A DNA stretch of 64,000 bases from Ciceribacter sp. T2.26MG-112.2 (GTDB lineage: Bacteria; Pseudomonadota; Alphaproteobacteria; Rhizobiales; Rhizobiaceae): NCBI RefSeq assembly GCF_900492205.1, contig NZ_UEYQ01000005.1, positions 248,001-312,000 on the forward strand, given 5' to 3'. Positions 50,825-60,309 of this stretch are shown here, one piece after another. The notes below the pieces were generated by a model. The model ran no database searches and had not been told where the DNA came from. It worked only from the letters and a program-made list of their open reading frames with translations. The position numbers were made by a program, and so were the translations under genes. Numbering within the stretch: position 1 is the first letter of the stretch; each line of letters starts with the position of its first letter.

Positions 50825-51607
50825 TCAGAGCCTCGGCATCTTGGTAAAGAGGCGAAATGCGTTGTCGGTGGTGATCCGCGCCATCTCGTCGAAGCTGACC
50901 CCCATGGTCTCGGCCAGAACCTCGGCCGTATTGACCACATAGGAGGGCTCGTTGCGTTTGCCCCGCCAGCGCTTCGGCGCCAGATAAGGCGCATCGGTCT
51001 CGACCAGTAGCCGGTCGAGCGGCAGGCCTTTTGCGATATCGCGCAGTTCGGTCGACTTGGGGAAGGTCAGGATGCCGGAGAAGGACACGTAGCCGCCGAG
51101 CTCGATGCCGGTCTTCGCCAGCGCCTCACCGGACGAAAAGCAGTGCAGGATGAAAGGGAAGGCCCCCTTCCCCATTTCCTCGGTCAGGATCGCCGCCATG
51201 TCCTCGTCGGCGCTGCGGCTATGAATGACCAGCGGCAGCTGCGTGCGGCGCGAGGCCTCGATCTGGCGCAGGAATCCGGTCTTCTGGTCTTCCGGCTTCT
51301 GCGTGTCGTAGAAATAGTCGAGCCCGCATTCGCCGATGGCGACGATCTTGTCATGGCTTTCCGCCAGGCGGACGAAATCGTCGGCAGTGACGTCCAGTTC
51401 CTCGTCGGCATTGTTCGGATGGGTGCCGACCGAGCAGAAGACGCCCGGATAGCGGTCCGCCAGCGCCAGCAGCGCATCGAGCTTCTTCACCCTTGTCGAA
51501 ATCGTCACCATCTGCGCGACGCCGGCCTCCTTGGCACGGGCGACCAGTTCGTCGCGTTCCGCGTCGAAGTCGGCAAAGTCGAGGTGGCAATGGGTATCGA
51601 TCAGCAT
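50825..51607 (-). CDS. tatD: TatD-family deoxyribonuclease/hydrolase
   Basis: This 260-residue metal-dependent hydrolase of the TatD family acts on DNA 3' ends in studied members. Metal ligands are visible: DTHCHLDF at the N-terminus (HxH), GECGLDYFY near residue 93, VIHSR near 128, HCFSS near 153 and ETDAPYLAP near 205. ATG 51607 gives the canonical MLIDTHCH. It lies 7 bp after metG and is part of the same minus-strand unit. Confidence 0.93.
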   Translation of the reverse strand: MLIDTHCHLDFADFDAERDELVARAKEAGVAQMVTISTRVKKLDALLALADRYPGVFCSVGTHPNNADEELDVTADDFVRLAESHDKIVAIGECGLDYFYDTQKPEDQKTGFLRQIEASRRTQLPLVIHSRSADEDMAAILTEEMGKGAFPFILHCFSSGEALAKTGIELGGYVSFSGILTFPKSTELRDIAKGLPLDRLLVETDAPYLAPKRWRGKRNEPSYVVNTAEVLAETMGVSFDEMARITTDNAFRLFTKMPRL

Positions 51608-51614
51608 CGGTTCA

Positions 51615-53171
51615 TCAAGCCTTCGCGTCCGCTTCCGGTGCGACATAGCGCGGGAAGACCGGCGCCGGCGCCTGAAGCTCGGTTCCGGGAACCAGACGGC
51701 CAGCTTCGCCAAGGGCGGCGAAATCGCGCTTGTCGGCGGGAGCCGCAACAAGATCCAGCAGCTTCTCCGCCGAGGCCGGCATGATCGGCTGGAACAGGAT
51801 GGCGATCTGGCGCACCACTTCGGCCGTGACGTAGAGCACGGTTTCCATGCGCGGCACGTCGGTCTTGCGCAGCACCCAGGGTTCCTGCGCGGCGAAATAG
51901 CGGTCGGCCTCGTTGACCGTGCCGATGATCGTGGCCACCGCCTTGTGGATCGCCTGCTCTGCCATTTCGGCGCGGCAGGTGGCGAGCATGGCGTCGGCGG
52001 TCGAAAGCATCGCCTTGTCGGCGTCGGTCAGCGGACCGGGCGCCGGGATCTTGCCGTCGCAGTTCTTGGCGATCATCGACAGCGAACGGCTGGCGAGATT
52101 GCCGATACCGTTGGCGAGGTCGGCATTGATGCGGGTGGCGATCGCCTCGGCACTGTAGCTGCCGTCATGACCGAACGACACTTCGCGCAGGAAGAAGTAG
52201 CGCACCTGGTCGAGGCCGAAATGGTTGACCAGGTCGACCGGGTCGACGACGTTGCCGAGCGACTTCGACATCTTCTCGCCCTTGTTGAGCAGGAAGCCGT
52301 GGGCGAAGACGCGCTTGGGCAGGGGCAGGCCCGCCGACATCAGGAAGGCCGGCCAGTAGACGGCGTGGAAACGGATGATATCCTTGCCGATGATGTGCAC
52401 GTCGCACGGCCAGTACTTGGCGCGCGGCCCGTTTTCGTCTTCAACATAGCCGGTCGCGGTGATGTAGTTGGTCAGCGCGTCGACCCAGACATACATGACG
52501 TGCTTCGGATCGTTCGGAACCTTGATGCCCCAGTCGAAGGTGGTGCGTGAGATCGACAGGTCCTTGAGACCGGATTTCACGAAGGACATCACCTCGTTAC
52601 GGCGCTCGTTCGGGCCGATGAAGTCGGGCTGGTCCTCGTAGAGCTTGAGCAGCTTGTCCTCATAGGCCGAAAGGCGGAAGAAATAGCTCTCCTCCTCGAC
52701 CCATTCGACCGGCGTGCCCTGCGGCCCGTAGCGCCCGCCGTCGGCGCGCAACTCCGTCTCTTCTTCCTGGTAATAGGCTTCGTCGCGAACCGAGTACCAG
52801 CCGGAATAGCTGTCCTTGTAGATGTCGCCGTTCTTCTCCATCCGGCGCCAGACTTCCTGGACGGTGATGTGGTGGCGCTGTTCGGTGGTGCGGATGAAGT
52901 CGTCGTTCGACGAATTCAGCATCTTGCCCATGGCGCGGAATTCGTCGGAATTGCGCTTGGCGAGTTCTTCCACCGCAATCCCTTCGGCCCGCGCCGTCTG
53001 CTGCATCTTCTGGCCATGCTCGTCCGTTCCGGTGAGGAAGAAGACGTCCTTTCCGTCGAGCCGCTGGAACCGCGCCATGGCGTCGGTGGCGATCAGCTCG
53101 TAGGCATGGCCGATATGCGGCTTGCCGTTCGGATAGGCGATGGCTGTGGTGATGAAGTAGGTGTCGTTCAT
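51615..53171 (-). CDS. metG: Methionyl-tRNA synthetase
   Basis: MetG charges tRNA-Met. The 518-residue enzyme has the class I motifs HIGH ([12 protein letters not shown], near residue 19) and KMSKS ([11 protein letters not shown], near 300), followed by the helical anticodon-binding domain. It lacks a C-terminal tRNA-binding dimerisation domain, as in shorter bacterial MetRS forms. ATG 53171 gives [14 protein letters not shown]. It is downstream of holB with a 144-bp gap. Confidence 0.96.
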   Translation of the reverse strand: MNDTYFITTAIAYPNGKPHIGHAYELIATDAMARFQRLDGKDVFFLTGTDEHGQKMQQTARAEGIAVEELAKRNSDEFRAMGKMLNSSNDDFIRTTEQRHHITVQEVWRRMEKNGDIYKDSYSGWYSVRDEAYYQEEETELRADGGRYGPQGTPVEWVEEESYFFRLSAYEDKLLKLYEDQPDFIGPNERRNEVMSFVKSGLKDLSISRTTFDWGIKVPNDPKHVMYVWVDALTNYITATGYVEDENGPRAKYWPCDVHIIGKDIIRFHAVYWPAFLMSAGLPLPKRVFAHGFLLNKGEKMSKSLGNVVDPVDLVNHFGLDQVRYFFLREVSFGHDGSYSAEAIATRINADLANGIGNLASRSLSMIAKNCDGKIPAPGPLTDADKAMLSTADAMLATCRAEMAEQAIHKAVATIIGTVNEADRYFAAQEPWVLRKTDVPRMETVLYVTAEVVRQIAILFQPIMPASAEKLLDLVAAPADKRDFAALGEAGRLVPGTELQAPAPVFPRYVAPEADAKA

Positions 53172-53315
53172 GGTCGGTCTTTGTGATCCGCGTCGATTGC
53201 GCCTGTGGGAGTATTGCCGGTTCTTAGAGCATTCTTGCGCGCATAGAAACAGCCGTTTTATCGAAGCCCAGCCCAGCGGCATGGGGATGACAGGCAAGCC
53301 GGAGGCAACCCGCCC

Positions 53316-54341
53316 TCAGGCCGTTACGGATGCGAGCACGTCGAGGATGGTCTGCTTGCGTTCGAGATTATAGGCAGCCGCGATGCCGAGCTGCTCGGTG
53401 ATCGATGCGGACAGCCTCGAATAATGCTCCGCCCGCACCAGATTGCCGGAAAGAGCCGCCGAGCGCGCCTCGTCCATCAGGAACTCGCCAAGGTGCTCGG
53501 TGAAGAAGCCGAAGGCAACGTCGCTGTCCTTGGCGCTCAAGGCATCCGCGAGCTTGTACATCGTCTTGCGCGCCGCTGGTCCCTGCTCGCCCAGCAGCTT
53601 GCGAAACGCCTCGATGAGGTCAGCACCGCCATAATTGGCGAGCTTCAGCGCCTGCGCCACGCTGCCCTTGGACAGGGAAAGCACCGTTTCGGCCTGCCCC
53701 TGCGGGATCGAAAGCCCGAGCTGGCCGAGCGCCTGGCGCATCGCCTCGTCCGAAAGGGCCGAAAGCTTCAGCGGCAGGCAGCGTGACCGGATGGTCGGCA
53801 AGAGCTTGCCCGGCGCATGCGAGAGCACCAGGAACATTGCCCGTTTCGGCGGTTCCTCGAGGATCTTCAGGATGGCGTTGGCCGCGTTGCGGTTGAGGTC
53901 GTCCGCCGGGTCGATGATGACGATGCGCCAACCGCCGGTGCCGGAAGTCTGCGAGAAGAAGTGACCGGCACGCCGGACCTCGTCAATGGTGATCGCCGTC
54001 TTGAACCTGCCGGTCTTCTCATCGACCGGGCGGGTCAGATAGAGCAGATTGTGGCTGGCGCCGGAGGCGATCTGCCGGCTGACCGCCGAGCCCGGATCCG
54101 GATCGGCAATCCGCTCCGGCGCGCTCTGTGGATCGGGATGCGACAGGACGTGGTTGGCGAAGCGAAAGGCCAGCGTCGCCTTGCCGATCCCCTGCGGCCC
54201 CTCGATCAGGATGGCGTGGTGGCCCTTGCCCGAACGGTAGGTACGCGCCAGGAACTCTTCCGCCGCCTCGTGGCCGAAGAGCCGCGTATTGACGGCCGGC
54301 GCGATCGCCCCGTCGAGAACCCCGTAGCGCTCCTCGCTCAT
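53316..54341 (-). CDS. holB: DNA polymerase III subunit delta'
   Basis: HolB is the delta' subunit of the clamp loader. The 341-residue protein has an AAA+ core with [12 protein letters not shown] (the Thr after Lys in Walker A is Ala here), [14 protein letters not shown] and [14 protein letters not shown], the SRC-like region [11 protein letters not shown], and a helical C-terminal collar. No four-cysteine zinc module is seen between the Walker A and B regions, unlike in E. coli delta'. It overlaps tmk by 4 bp. Confidence 0.92.
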   Translation of the reverse strand: MSEERYGVLDGAIAPAVNTRLFGHEAAEEFLARTYRSGKGHHAILIEGPQGIGKATLAFRFANHVLSHPDPQSAPERIADPDPGSAVSRQIASGASHNLLYLTRPVDEKTGRFKTAITIDEVRRAGHFFSQTSGTGGWRIVIIDPADDLNRNAANAILKILEEPPKRAMFLVLSHAPGKLLPTIRSRCLPLKLSALSDEAMRQALGQLGLSIPQGQAETVLSLSKGSVAQALKLANYGGADLIEAFRKLLGEQGPAARKTMYKLADALSAKDSDVAFGFFTEHLGEFLMDEARSAALSGNLVRAEHYSRLSASITEQLGIAAAYNLERKQTILDVLASVTA

Positions 54342-55039
54342 TCGGCGCCAACCGATTCCGGCTGGCTGACCGGCTTGAGGTCTGCCAAGAAAGGCTGGAT
54401 CGCCCCGGCGATGTCATCGGCGATCTCGCCGACGGGGCGGTCGGCATCGATGACGCGACAGCGCTTCGGATCGGCTGCGGCGATGTCGAGGAAGGCCTGG
54501 CGGCGCTTTTCGTGGGTATCCACTTCCTCCCGCTCGAAGCGGTCGGGCGCCGCAGCGCCATTCGCCTCGGCGGTCAGCCGGCCGCGCGCCCGGGCGAGAC
54601 CGGTTGCGGCGGCAAGATCGAGAATGAGGGTGAGATGCGGCACCACGCCGTTCACCGCGATCCGCTCCAGCGCATCGATGAATTCCGGCTCGAGATTGCC
54701 GGTCACACCCTGATAGACGCGCGAGGAATCCATGAAACGGTCGCACAGCACCACGAAACCCTTGGCGAGCGCCGGGCGAATCACCGTTTCCACATGGTCG
54801 TTGCGCGCGGCGGCAAACAAAAGCGCCTCCATGCGGACACCGAAGGGTTCCGCCGCCCCGGACAGCAAGACATGGCGCAAGGCTTCCGCTCCGGCGGAGC
54901 CGCCCGGCTCGCGGGTGGTGATGACGTCCAGGCCCTTGCGTCGCAACATGTCGGCAAGGCGGCGGATCTGGGTCGACTTTCCGGCCCCCTCGCCCCCTTC
55001 GAAACTCACGAACAATCCGGCACCCGTCGCCAATTTCAT
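54338..55039 (-). CDS. tmk: Thymidylate kinase
   Basis: Tmk phosphorylates dTMP to dTDP. The 233-residue protein has [11 protein letters not shown] (Walker A), [13 protein letters not shown] (DxxREPGG-type substrate loop), [14 protein letters not shown] (DR motif) and the LID region around [12 protein letters not shown] 55039 ([16 protein letters not shown]) is chosen for fit; the frame is open to 55087. The stop overlaps the holB start as ATGA, a common pairing. Confidence 0.94.
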   Translation of the reverse strand: MKLATGAGLFVSFEGGEGAGKSTQIRRLADMLRRKGLDVITTREPGGSAGAEALRHVLLSGAAEPFGVRMEALLFAAARNDHVETVIRPALAKGFVVLCDRFMDSSRVYQGVTGNLEPEFIDALERIAVNGVVPHLTLILDLAAATGLARARGRLTAEANGAAAPDRFEREEVDTHEKRRQAFLDIAAADPKRCRVIDADRPVGEIADDIAGAIQPFLADLKPVSQPESVGAE

Positions 55040-55118
55040 CGCCCTGCTCTTGCGGCCGCTGCGGCCATTTTGCCCTGTGTAGCGCATTACATAGGGCCGC
55101 GAAACCGCATTCGAAGCC

Positions 55119-56282
55119 CTAGAGCCAGAAGAACAACAGTTCGAAAAGGGCGTCCCCGGCCTTTTGCCGGAGCGTGCCCACGCCGACCGCCTCGGCGGTC
55201 TTGAGCGGCACTTCCCGCAGAAGTCTCTCCCCTTGCGAGATCTTCAACACCCCGACATCCGCACCGGCGGGCAAGGGCGCGCGCAGCGGCCAGCGATAGA
55301 CGATCCGCGCCTGAAGACGCTCGGGATCGTCCGTCGCCGCATAGACATCGACCGGACCAGAAGCGAGCAGGTCGACCTGCGGCCTCTCTCCGCCATAGAC
55401 GCTGGCCGCGCCGATCGCCTCGCGGGCATCATAGAGGTGGCGCATCTCGAAGGCGGAATAACCCCAGTCAAGCAGGCGGACAGCTTCCTCGGTGCGTTCC
55501 TTGTCGCTCGCCAGCCCGCTGACCGCGAGAAACAGCCGCCGCCCCCCGCGCTCGGCCGAGGCCACCAGCGCATAGCCGCTACCTTCGGCAAAGCCAGATG
55601 CGAGCCCATCGACGCCGGCGCTGCGGCCAAGAAGCGGATTGCGGTTGCGCTGCAGGATCTTGTTCCATTCGAACTCAGCCTGCGTGAACATCCGGTAGAA
55701 TTCCGGATAGGTCGATTGCAGATGGCGGGCGAGCAGAAGCATGTCGCTCAGCGTTGTGCGGTTCTGCGGATGCGGGAGCCCCGTCGGGTTGGCGAAATGG
55801 CTGTCGCGGAGACCAATGGCCTTGGCTCGCTCGTTCATCCGGATGGCAAACGCCTCCTCGCTGCCATTCATGCCCTCGGCAAGGATGATGCAGGCATCGT
55901 TCGCCATCTGCACCATGATGCCCTTCAGCAGATCCTCGACACGCAATTCGGATTTGAGCGCGGCAAACATGGTCGCGGTGCGCGACGGTGCGCCGCCGGT
56001 GCGCCAGGCATGTTCCGAAACCCGGTAGACCGTGTCGAGGCCGATCTCGCGGCGGCGGATGGCATCGAACACCACTTCGAGCGTCATCAGCTTGGCGAGC
56101 GATGCCGGCGCAAATGCCTTTTGCTCACCCTTGGCGAGAAGCACCGTACCGGTCGAGGCCTCGATCATCAGGGCCTGGGCGGCCTTGGTTTCGAACAGCC
56201 GAGGCGGCGCCTGCTGGGCCAAGACGGGTGAGGTAAGAATGAAGGCGACGAACAGGACGACAAGGGCAAGACTGTTTCGCAT
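55119..56282 (-). CDS. DacA-like D-alanyl-D-alanine carboxypeptidase family protein with degraded active-site motifs
   Basis: This 387-residue protein has a signal peptide (cleaved near VLAQQ), a peptidase S11/PBP5-like domain, and a C-terminal PBP5-type domain from about residue 285. The nucleophile motif Ser61-L-A-Lys64 is intact. The SxN motif reads Met126-A-N128 and the KTG motif reads Ala228-S-G230 ([12 protein letters not shown]), so the second-motif Ser and the third-motif Lys are both missing. Normal family members would trim pentapeptides in the periplasm; this one may be inactive or altered. The hydrophobic end [10 protein letters not shown] may anchor it. It lies 79 bp upstream of the tmk start. 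Confidence 0.88.
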   Translation of the reverse strand: MRNSLALVVLFVAFILTSPVLAQQAPPRLFETKAAQALMIEASTGTVLLAKGEQKAFAPASLAKLMTLEVVFDAIRRREIGLDTVYRVSEHAWRTGGAPSRTATMFAALKSELRVEDLLKGIMVQMANDACIILAEGMNGSEEAFAIRMNERAKAIGLRDSHFANPTGLPHPQNRTTLSDMLLLARHLQSTYPEFYRMFTQAEFEWNKILQRNRNPLLGRSAGVDGLASGFAEGSGYALVASAERGGRRLFLAVSGLASDKERTEEAVRLLDWGYSAFEMRHLYDAREAIGAASVYGGERPQVDLLASGPVDVYAATDDPERLQARIVYRWPLRAPLPAGADVGVLKISQGERLLREVPLKTAEAVGVGTLRQKAGDALFELLFFWL

Positions 56283-56344
56283 GATCTACTTCTGTTCATC
56301 GCCGCCAAGACCACAAGCCTCGGCTTGCGGCCCGCCCGTTCAGT

Positions 56345-57385
56345 CTAGCGACGCGCCGACAGTTTGGTTGCGCCGCGCGCCACCGAAGACAGAATCGATG
56401 CCTCGGTCAGGCCGTCATTGCGCACCATAATCGCCTCGAAGGCAAGCGCGGAGGGCGTGGTGGCCGCCTGCCCGGCATAGGCCGACGCGGCGCTCGAACC
56501 GGGCAGCCTCAGATAGTGACCGTCAAGCGGGCGTTCGGTCGGCATGGGACCGAAATCCGGGAGCATGACGAGCGCGTCGAAGGCCTCCGCGGCGGACGCC
56601 GCCCCGCCGGCCGGATAAGGCGCGGACGGTGTAGGTCCGGCCAGGCTCGTCATCGTTGGCGCGGCATAGGAGGGATTGACCGGCATGACCGAATTGTCGG
56701 CCGAGGCGACCATCACGCCGCTGGCGATCTGGCCTTGCGGGTCAACCACGGGCGAGCGGTTGCCCTTCTTCACATAGGAGGCCATCAAGTAGGGCATATC
56801 ATGGCCGTCCATACGCGCGGGCCCGATATACTGCACGCGAACCTTGCCGGTGCCGCTGTGCTGCATGTCGAGCATGTCTGCGGTCTTGTTGGAAAGGTCG
56901 ATGATGCGCCCGGCATGAAAGGGTCCGCGATCGTTGACGCGAACGACGACGGAACTGCCATTCTCCAGATTGGTGACCCGCGCATAGCTCGGCAGCGGCA
57001 GGGTCGGATGAGCGGCCGAGAGGTGGTATTGGTCGTAGAGTTCGCCATTGGCGGTCTGACGCCCGTGGAAGGCCGAGCCGTACCACGAGGCGATGCCGGT
57101 CTTGTCATAGGCCGGATTGTCCTTGGGAACGTAGACCTTGCCCTTGACGCTATAGGGCTTGCCGACCATGTAGCGGCCGCCGCCCTTTGGCACCGGGCCG
57201 TTTTTCACCAGGCGCGGGCTGGCTTTCACGCCATATTCGGATTCGGCGAAATATTCCTTGGAGCGCTTGTTCTTTGTCTCGCTCTTGCCGCCGGTCGTCG
57301 AGCAGGAGGCGAGGCTGGCGCAAAGGACCGTCAATGCGAGCCATTTCGCTCCGCCGAACAAGGTTGCGCCGCCGATGTCTTTCAT
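56345..57385 (-). CDS. rlpA: Septal ring lipoprotein RlpA (lytic transglycosylase)
   Basis: RlpA is an outer-membrane lipoprotein of the septal ring, with lytic transglycosylase activity on naked glycan in studied species. The 346-residue protein has a lipobox (LASC near residue 28), then the double-psi beta-barrel domain with GIASWYGSAFHGRQTANGE near residue 95 and VVVRVNDRGPF near 148. The usual C-terminal SPOR domain is not seen; instead there is an Ala/Pro-rich tail. ATG 57385 fits the lipoprotein signal. It lies upstream of the dacA-like gene by 62 bp. Confidence 0.9.
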   Translation of the reverse strand: MKDIGGATLFGGAKWLALTVLCASLASCSTTGGKSETKNKRSKEYFAESEYGVKASPRLVKNGPVPKGGGRYMVGKPYSVKGKVYVPKDNPAYDKTGIASWYGSAFHGRQTANGELYDQYHLSAAHPTLPLPSYARVTNLENGSSVVVRVNDRGPFHAGRIIDLSNKTADMLDMQHSGTGKVRVQYIGPARMDGHDMPYLMASYVKKGNRSPVVDPQGQIASGVMVASADNSVMPVNPSYAAPTMTSLAGPTPSAPYPAGGAASAAEAFDALVMLPDFGPMPTERPLDGHYLRLPGSSAASAYAGQAATTPSALAFEAIMVRNDGLTEASILSSVARGATKLSARR

Positions 57386-57708
57386 CTGTCCCACTTGCCG
57401 AAATCCCGGTGACGGCCCCCTGCCGCCGCCGGTCCGCCCCGAGGCAACCGGCCAACCGTCCTGATACGATGCAGTAAATCGGCCACAACATGGCAGAATT
57501 GCGAACAATTGCCTCAAACTATCCAGAACAAAAGCAATCATGGTTAATAGACGACTAACAATGATTGCGGCATACTGCCGACGGAATGAACGGTACTTCC
57601 GGAATTCCAACCGGACTACCGTCGTGATGCAGGGGCTTCGGTCGTTTCTCCGTGTCGAGCAAATCCGTCTTGCCAAGCGCTTCGTCATTGCGCATAAGGC
57701 GGTTCACC
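57386..57708. other. Gene-free region upstream of rlpA
   Basis: This 323-bp stretch between rlpA and the tRNA gene holds one candidate CtrA site (57544-57559) and an AT-rich tract around 57500-57580 that may be the rlpA promoter. I see no gene in it. Confidence 0.5.
57544..57559. promoter_or_regulatory. CtrA-like site upstream of rlpA
   Basis: TTAA-TAGACGA-CTAAC matches the CtrA consensus TTAA-N7-TTAAC with one mismatch. It lies about 160 bp before rlpA, a cell-division gene, so cell-cycle control is plausible but unproven. Confidence 0.4.
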
Positions 57709-57798
57709 GGAGGAGTGTCCGAGCGGTTTAAGGAACCGGTCTTGAAAACCGGCGTGCGGGAAACCGTACCGTGGGTTCGAATCCCACCTCCTCCGCCA
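57709..57798 (+). tRNA. tRNA-Ser (anticodon TGA)
   Basis: The 90-nt gene folds as a class II tRNA. The acceptor GGAGGAG (57709-57715) pairs with CTCCTCC (57788-57794), with discriminator G and encoded CCA. The anticodon loop CTTGAAA gives TGA, the long variable arm is present, and the T arm is GTGGG-TTCGAAT-CCCAC. Confidence 0.96.
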
Positions 57799-57919
57799 TG
57801 CCCATGGAATAAGCCGATGAAATAAAACGGGATCCGTTCGGATTTTACCGATGGATTTAGCCGTACCGGAACCAGTTTTGCCGCAATGTCGTTATAGGAG
57901 CGAGCGTCAGGAGCAAACA

Positions 57920-58045
57920 ATGCGCGCCATATTCCTTGTGATCATTGCCTCGGTGCTCAGCATCCTGGCCTTCAAGCACAATGACAATTCGCTGGGCCAG
58001 GAACAACTCATGGCCTCGCCGGTGGATGTCGCCGCGGAAAAATAG
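57920..58045 (+). CDS. 41-aa small exported or membrane protein
   Basis: An ATG at 57920 preceded by AGGAG opens a 41-codon frame. MRAIFLVIIASVLSILAF is hydrophobic, followed by a polar tail (KHNDNSLGQEQLMAS). This could be a single-pass membrane protein or a cleaved peptide. I recognise no family. It lies between tRNA-Ser and cobQ with no neighbour on its strand. Confidence 0.6.
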   Translation: MRAIFLVIIASVLSILAFKHNDNSLGQEQLMASPVDVAAEK

Positions 58046-58148
58046 GCGTGCAATGCGCAGGCTCGGCCGCGCATAGCCTTTTTCACAGCCAACAAATTCG
58101 CACCACCATAACGAGCGGAAATCCGCTCCGAGCTTTCTCAGGATTGAT

Positions 58149-59603
58149 TTAATCCAGCCACTGCCTCAGCCACTCGGGCGCCAGGCGCGCCTCAAGCTCT
58201 TCGGCCAGTTCGTCCAGCGCCGTTTCCACACTCTGGCGATAGTCGCCTCCCCCGCCGCTGATGCCAAAACTCTCCAGAAGTCGACCCCGATACGAATCGC
58301 TGGCAAACAGGCCGTGCAGATAGCTGCCCATGACCCGGTCATCCTTCGACCGCGCCCCATCCGGCCGCCCTTCGATCGTCACCGCCGCGCGGGCGCAATC
58401 CGGGCCTTGCGTCACCCCGAGATGAATCTCGTAGCCCGAAAGATCCGCGTCGAATTCGACCGAGCGGGCACGGCTGTTGCGCACCGTTTTCTCCGGCGCC
58501 ATCACGGTGTCGACTTCCAGCAGCCCCAGACCCTCCACCGTCCGGCTCTCTCCTTCCAGCCCGAGCGGATCTGCGACGGTTCGCCCGAGCATCTGGTAGC
58601 CGCCACAAATGCCGATCACGCGGCCGCCGCGCCGGACATGGGCGGCGAGATCGGCGTCCCAGCCATTGGCGCGCAGATCCTCGAGATCGCCGATCGTCGA
58701 TTTCGATCCCGGCAGGATGACCAGGCCCGCATCGACGGGAAGTCGCTCGCCGGCCCGCACATAGACGAGGTCCACCTCAGGCTCGGCGGCCAGCGGATCG
58801 AAATCGTCGAAATTGGCGATGCGTGACAGGACCGGCACGGCGATCTTGAGCGCGCCGGCACGACCGCTCGCCAGCCGCTCCAGTACCACCGAATCCTCGG
58901 CCGGCAGGCGTCCGGCGGCCTTCAGCCAGGGCACGACGCCAAAGCACGGCCAGCCGGTGAAGCGGCCGATCGCCGCAATGCCGTCGTCGAACAGGCTGAC
59001 GTCGCCGCGGAACTTGTTGATGATGTAGCCGACGATCTGTCGGCGGTCCTCGTCGGACAGAATCGTATGCGTGCCGACCAGCGAGGCGATCACCCCGCCC
59101 CGGTCGATGTCGCCGACCAGCACCACCGGCACGCCGGCGCGGGTGGCAAAGCCCATATTGGCGATATCCCCGGCGCGCAGGTTGATTTCCGCCGGCGAGC
59201 CCGCCCCTTCGACGATGACGAGGTCGGCGCCTACCTTGACCTTCTCGAAGCTCTCCAGCACGGCGGAGAGCAGTTGCGGTTTCAGTCGCTGGTAATCGCG
59301 TCCCCTCGCCTGGCCGAAGACCCTGCCCTGCAGAATGATCTGGCTGCCGGTCTCGGACTGGGGTTTGAGCAGCACGGGGTTCATGTGCACGGAGGACGGC
59401 ACCCGGCAGGCCAGAGCCTGCAGCCATTGCGCCCGGCCGATCTCTCCGCCGTCGTCGGTGACGGCGGCATTGTTGGACATGTTCTGCGGCTTGAACGGCC
59501 TGACCTTCAGGCCGCGATTGGCGGCAAGCCGGCAAAGCCCGGCGACGAGAACCGTCTTGCCGACGTCCGACCCCGTCCCCTGCAGCATCACCGTCTTCGC
59601 CAT
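58149..59603 (-). CDS. cobQ: Cobyric acid synthase
   Basis: CobQ amidates adenosyl-cobyrinic acid a,c-diamide at four side chains in cobalamin synthesis. The 484-residue protein has the N-terminal dethiobiotin-synthetase-like ATPase domain (MLQGTGSDVGKTVLVAG) and a C-terminal class I glutaminase-like domain with the nucleophile in GICGGYQMLG and the later HGLFAS. ATG 59603 gives MAKTVMLQGTGSDVG. No other cob genes are in the window and no cobalamin riboswitch was seen upstream. Confidence 0.96.
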   Translation of the reverse strand: MAKTVMLQGTGSDVGKTVLVAGLCRLAANRGLKVRPFKPQNMSNNAAVTDDGGEIGRAQWLQALACRVPSSVHMNPVLLKPQSETGSQIILQGRVFGQARGRDYQRLKPQLLSAVLESFEKVKVGADLVIVEGAGSPAEINLRAGDIANMGFATRAGVPVVLVGDIDRGGVIASLVGTHTILSDEDRRQIVGYIINKFRGDVSLFDDGIAAIGRFTGWPCFGVVPWLKAAGRLPAEDSVVLERLASGRAGALKIAVPVLSRIANFDDFDPLAAEPEVDLVYVRAGERLPVDAGLVILPGSKSTIGDLEDLRANGWDADLAAHVRRGGRVIGICGGYQMLGRTVADPLGLEGESRTVEGLGLLEVDTVMAPEKTVRNSRARSVEFDADLSGYEIHLGVTQGPDCARAAVTIEGRPDGARSKDDRVMGSYLHGLFASDSYRGRLLESFGISGGGGDYRQSVETALDELAEELEARLAPEWLRQWLD

Positions 59604-60309
59604 CGCTCATCCCCAATGGTCATCGTCTCACGCGAGGCCAGCTATGCACGACCGAGGGCAAAGACACCCGCCCGGCCGCGTCATGGCACAACGCCTTCGC
59701 GTCGCACGCTCCCGTATCGAGGCCCGCCCGTGGCACGGTGCGACGCTTCCCCATTGCGCCAATTCGGCTGGAATCACAAGCGGCTGACCACTCAAGGCTC
59801 TGGCCGCGCAACTCGATCGGATTATGAAGGAGGCGGAAAGCGGCGGGCCACGACAGGGCCCCTTCGCCGAAGAAACTTCAGCGCTCCGGGACGCAAAACC
59901 AACTCCGGAGACGCTGACGGCAGTTACGCGCCGTTGGGGGCTTTGTAGCGCGGCAGTTCTTACCGGATGGTTATCCCTTCGCGTCCGAGATCAAAATTTT
60001 GTGCTTTTCTGCACGACACTGCTCCCGCCGGATCTGGCCGGGGAGCCTTGGTATTGCCGAAGCGCGGCTCCAAGGTTGATTTATCCGGCGGAAGCCGTAG
60101 GCTTCATCGATCGGCATGTCGGCATGGTTTGGCGACCGCGTTCTGGAACCTGATCGCTCCAGGGCGTCCCAGATCGAAAGCAGACCCCTATTGAGTGATG
60201 CGCGCCTTGCTTGCCGCCGATTCCGCCCTAGGTGCCAGGGATCAGCACCAAATCCCTCGCGCCGCCGCCTGTGCGTCGCCAAAGATCGAGACTGGGAGGT
60301 CTTAAGCTC
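59604..60309. other. Gene-free 706-bp region between cobQ and the betaine-type transporter
   Basis: Both flanking genes point away from this stretch. Open frames here have no plausible ribosome-binding sites or family features. I looked for a cobalamin riboswitch upstream of cobQ and found no match. A less GC-rich tract around 59985-60015 may hold the transporter promoter. Confidence 0.5.

Noticed and set aside
57555..57920. A 121-codon minus-strand frame covering tRNA-Ser.
   Set aside because: It runs through the tRNA gene in antisense and has no family similarity.
59604..59900. A cobalamin riboswitch upstream of cobQ.
   Set aside because: No B12-box-like or other conserved core sequence was found on the minus strand.
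59824..60153. A 109-codon plus-strand frame upstream of the betaine-type transporter.
   Set aside because: No convincing ribosome-binding site, no recognisable domain and biased composition; more likely non-coding.
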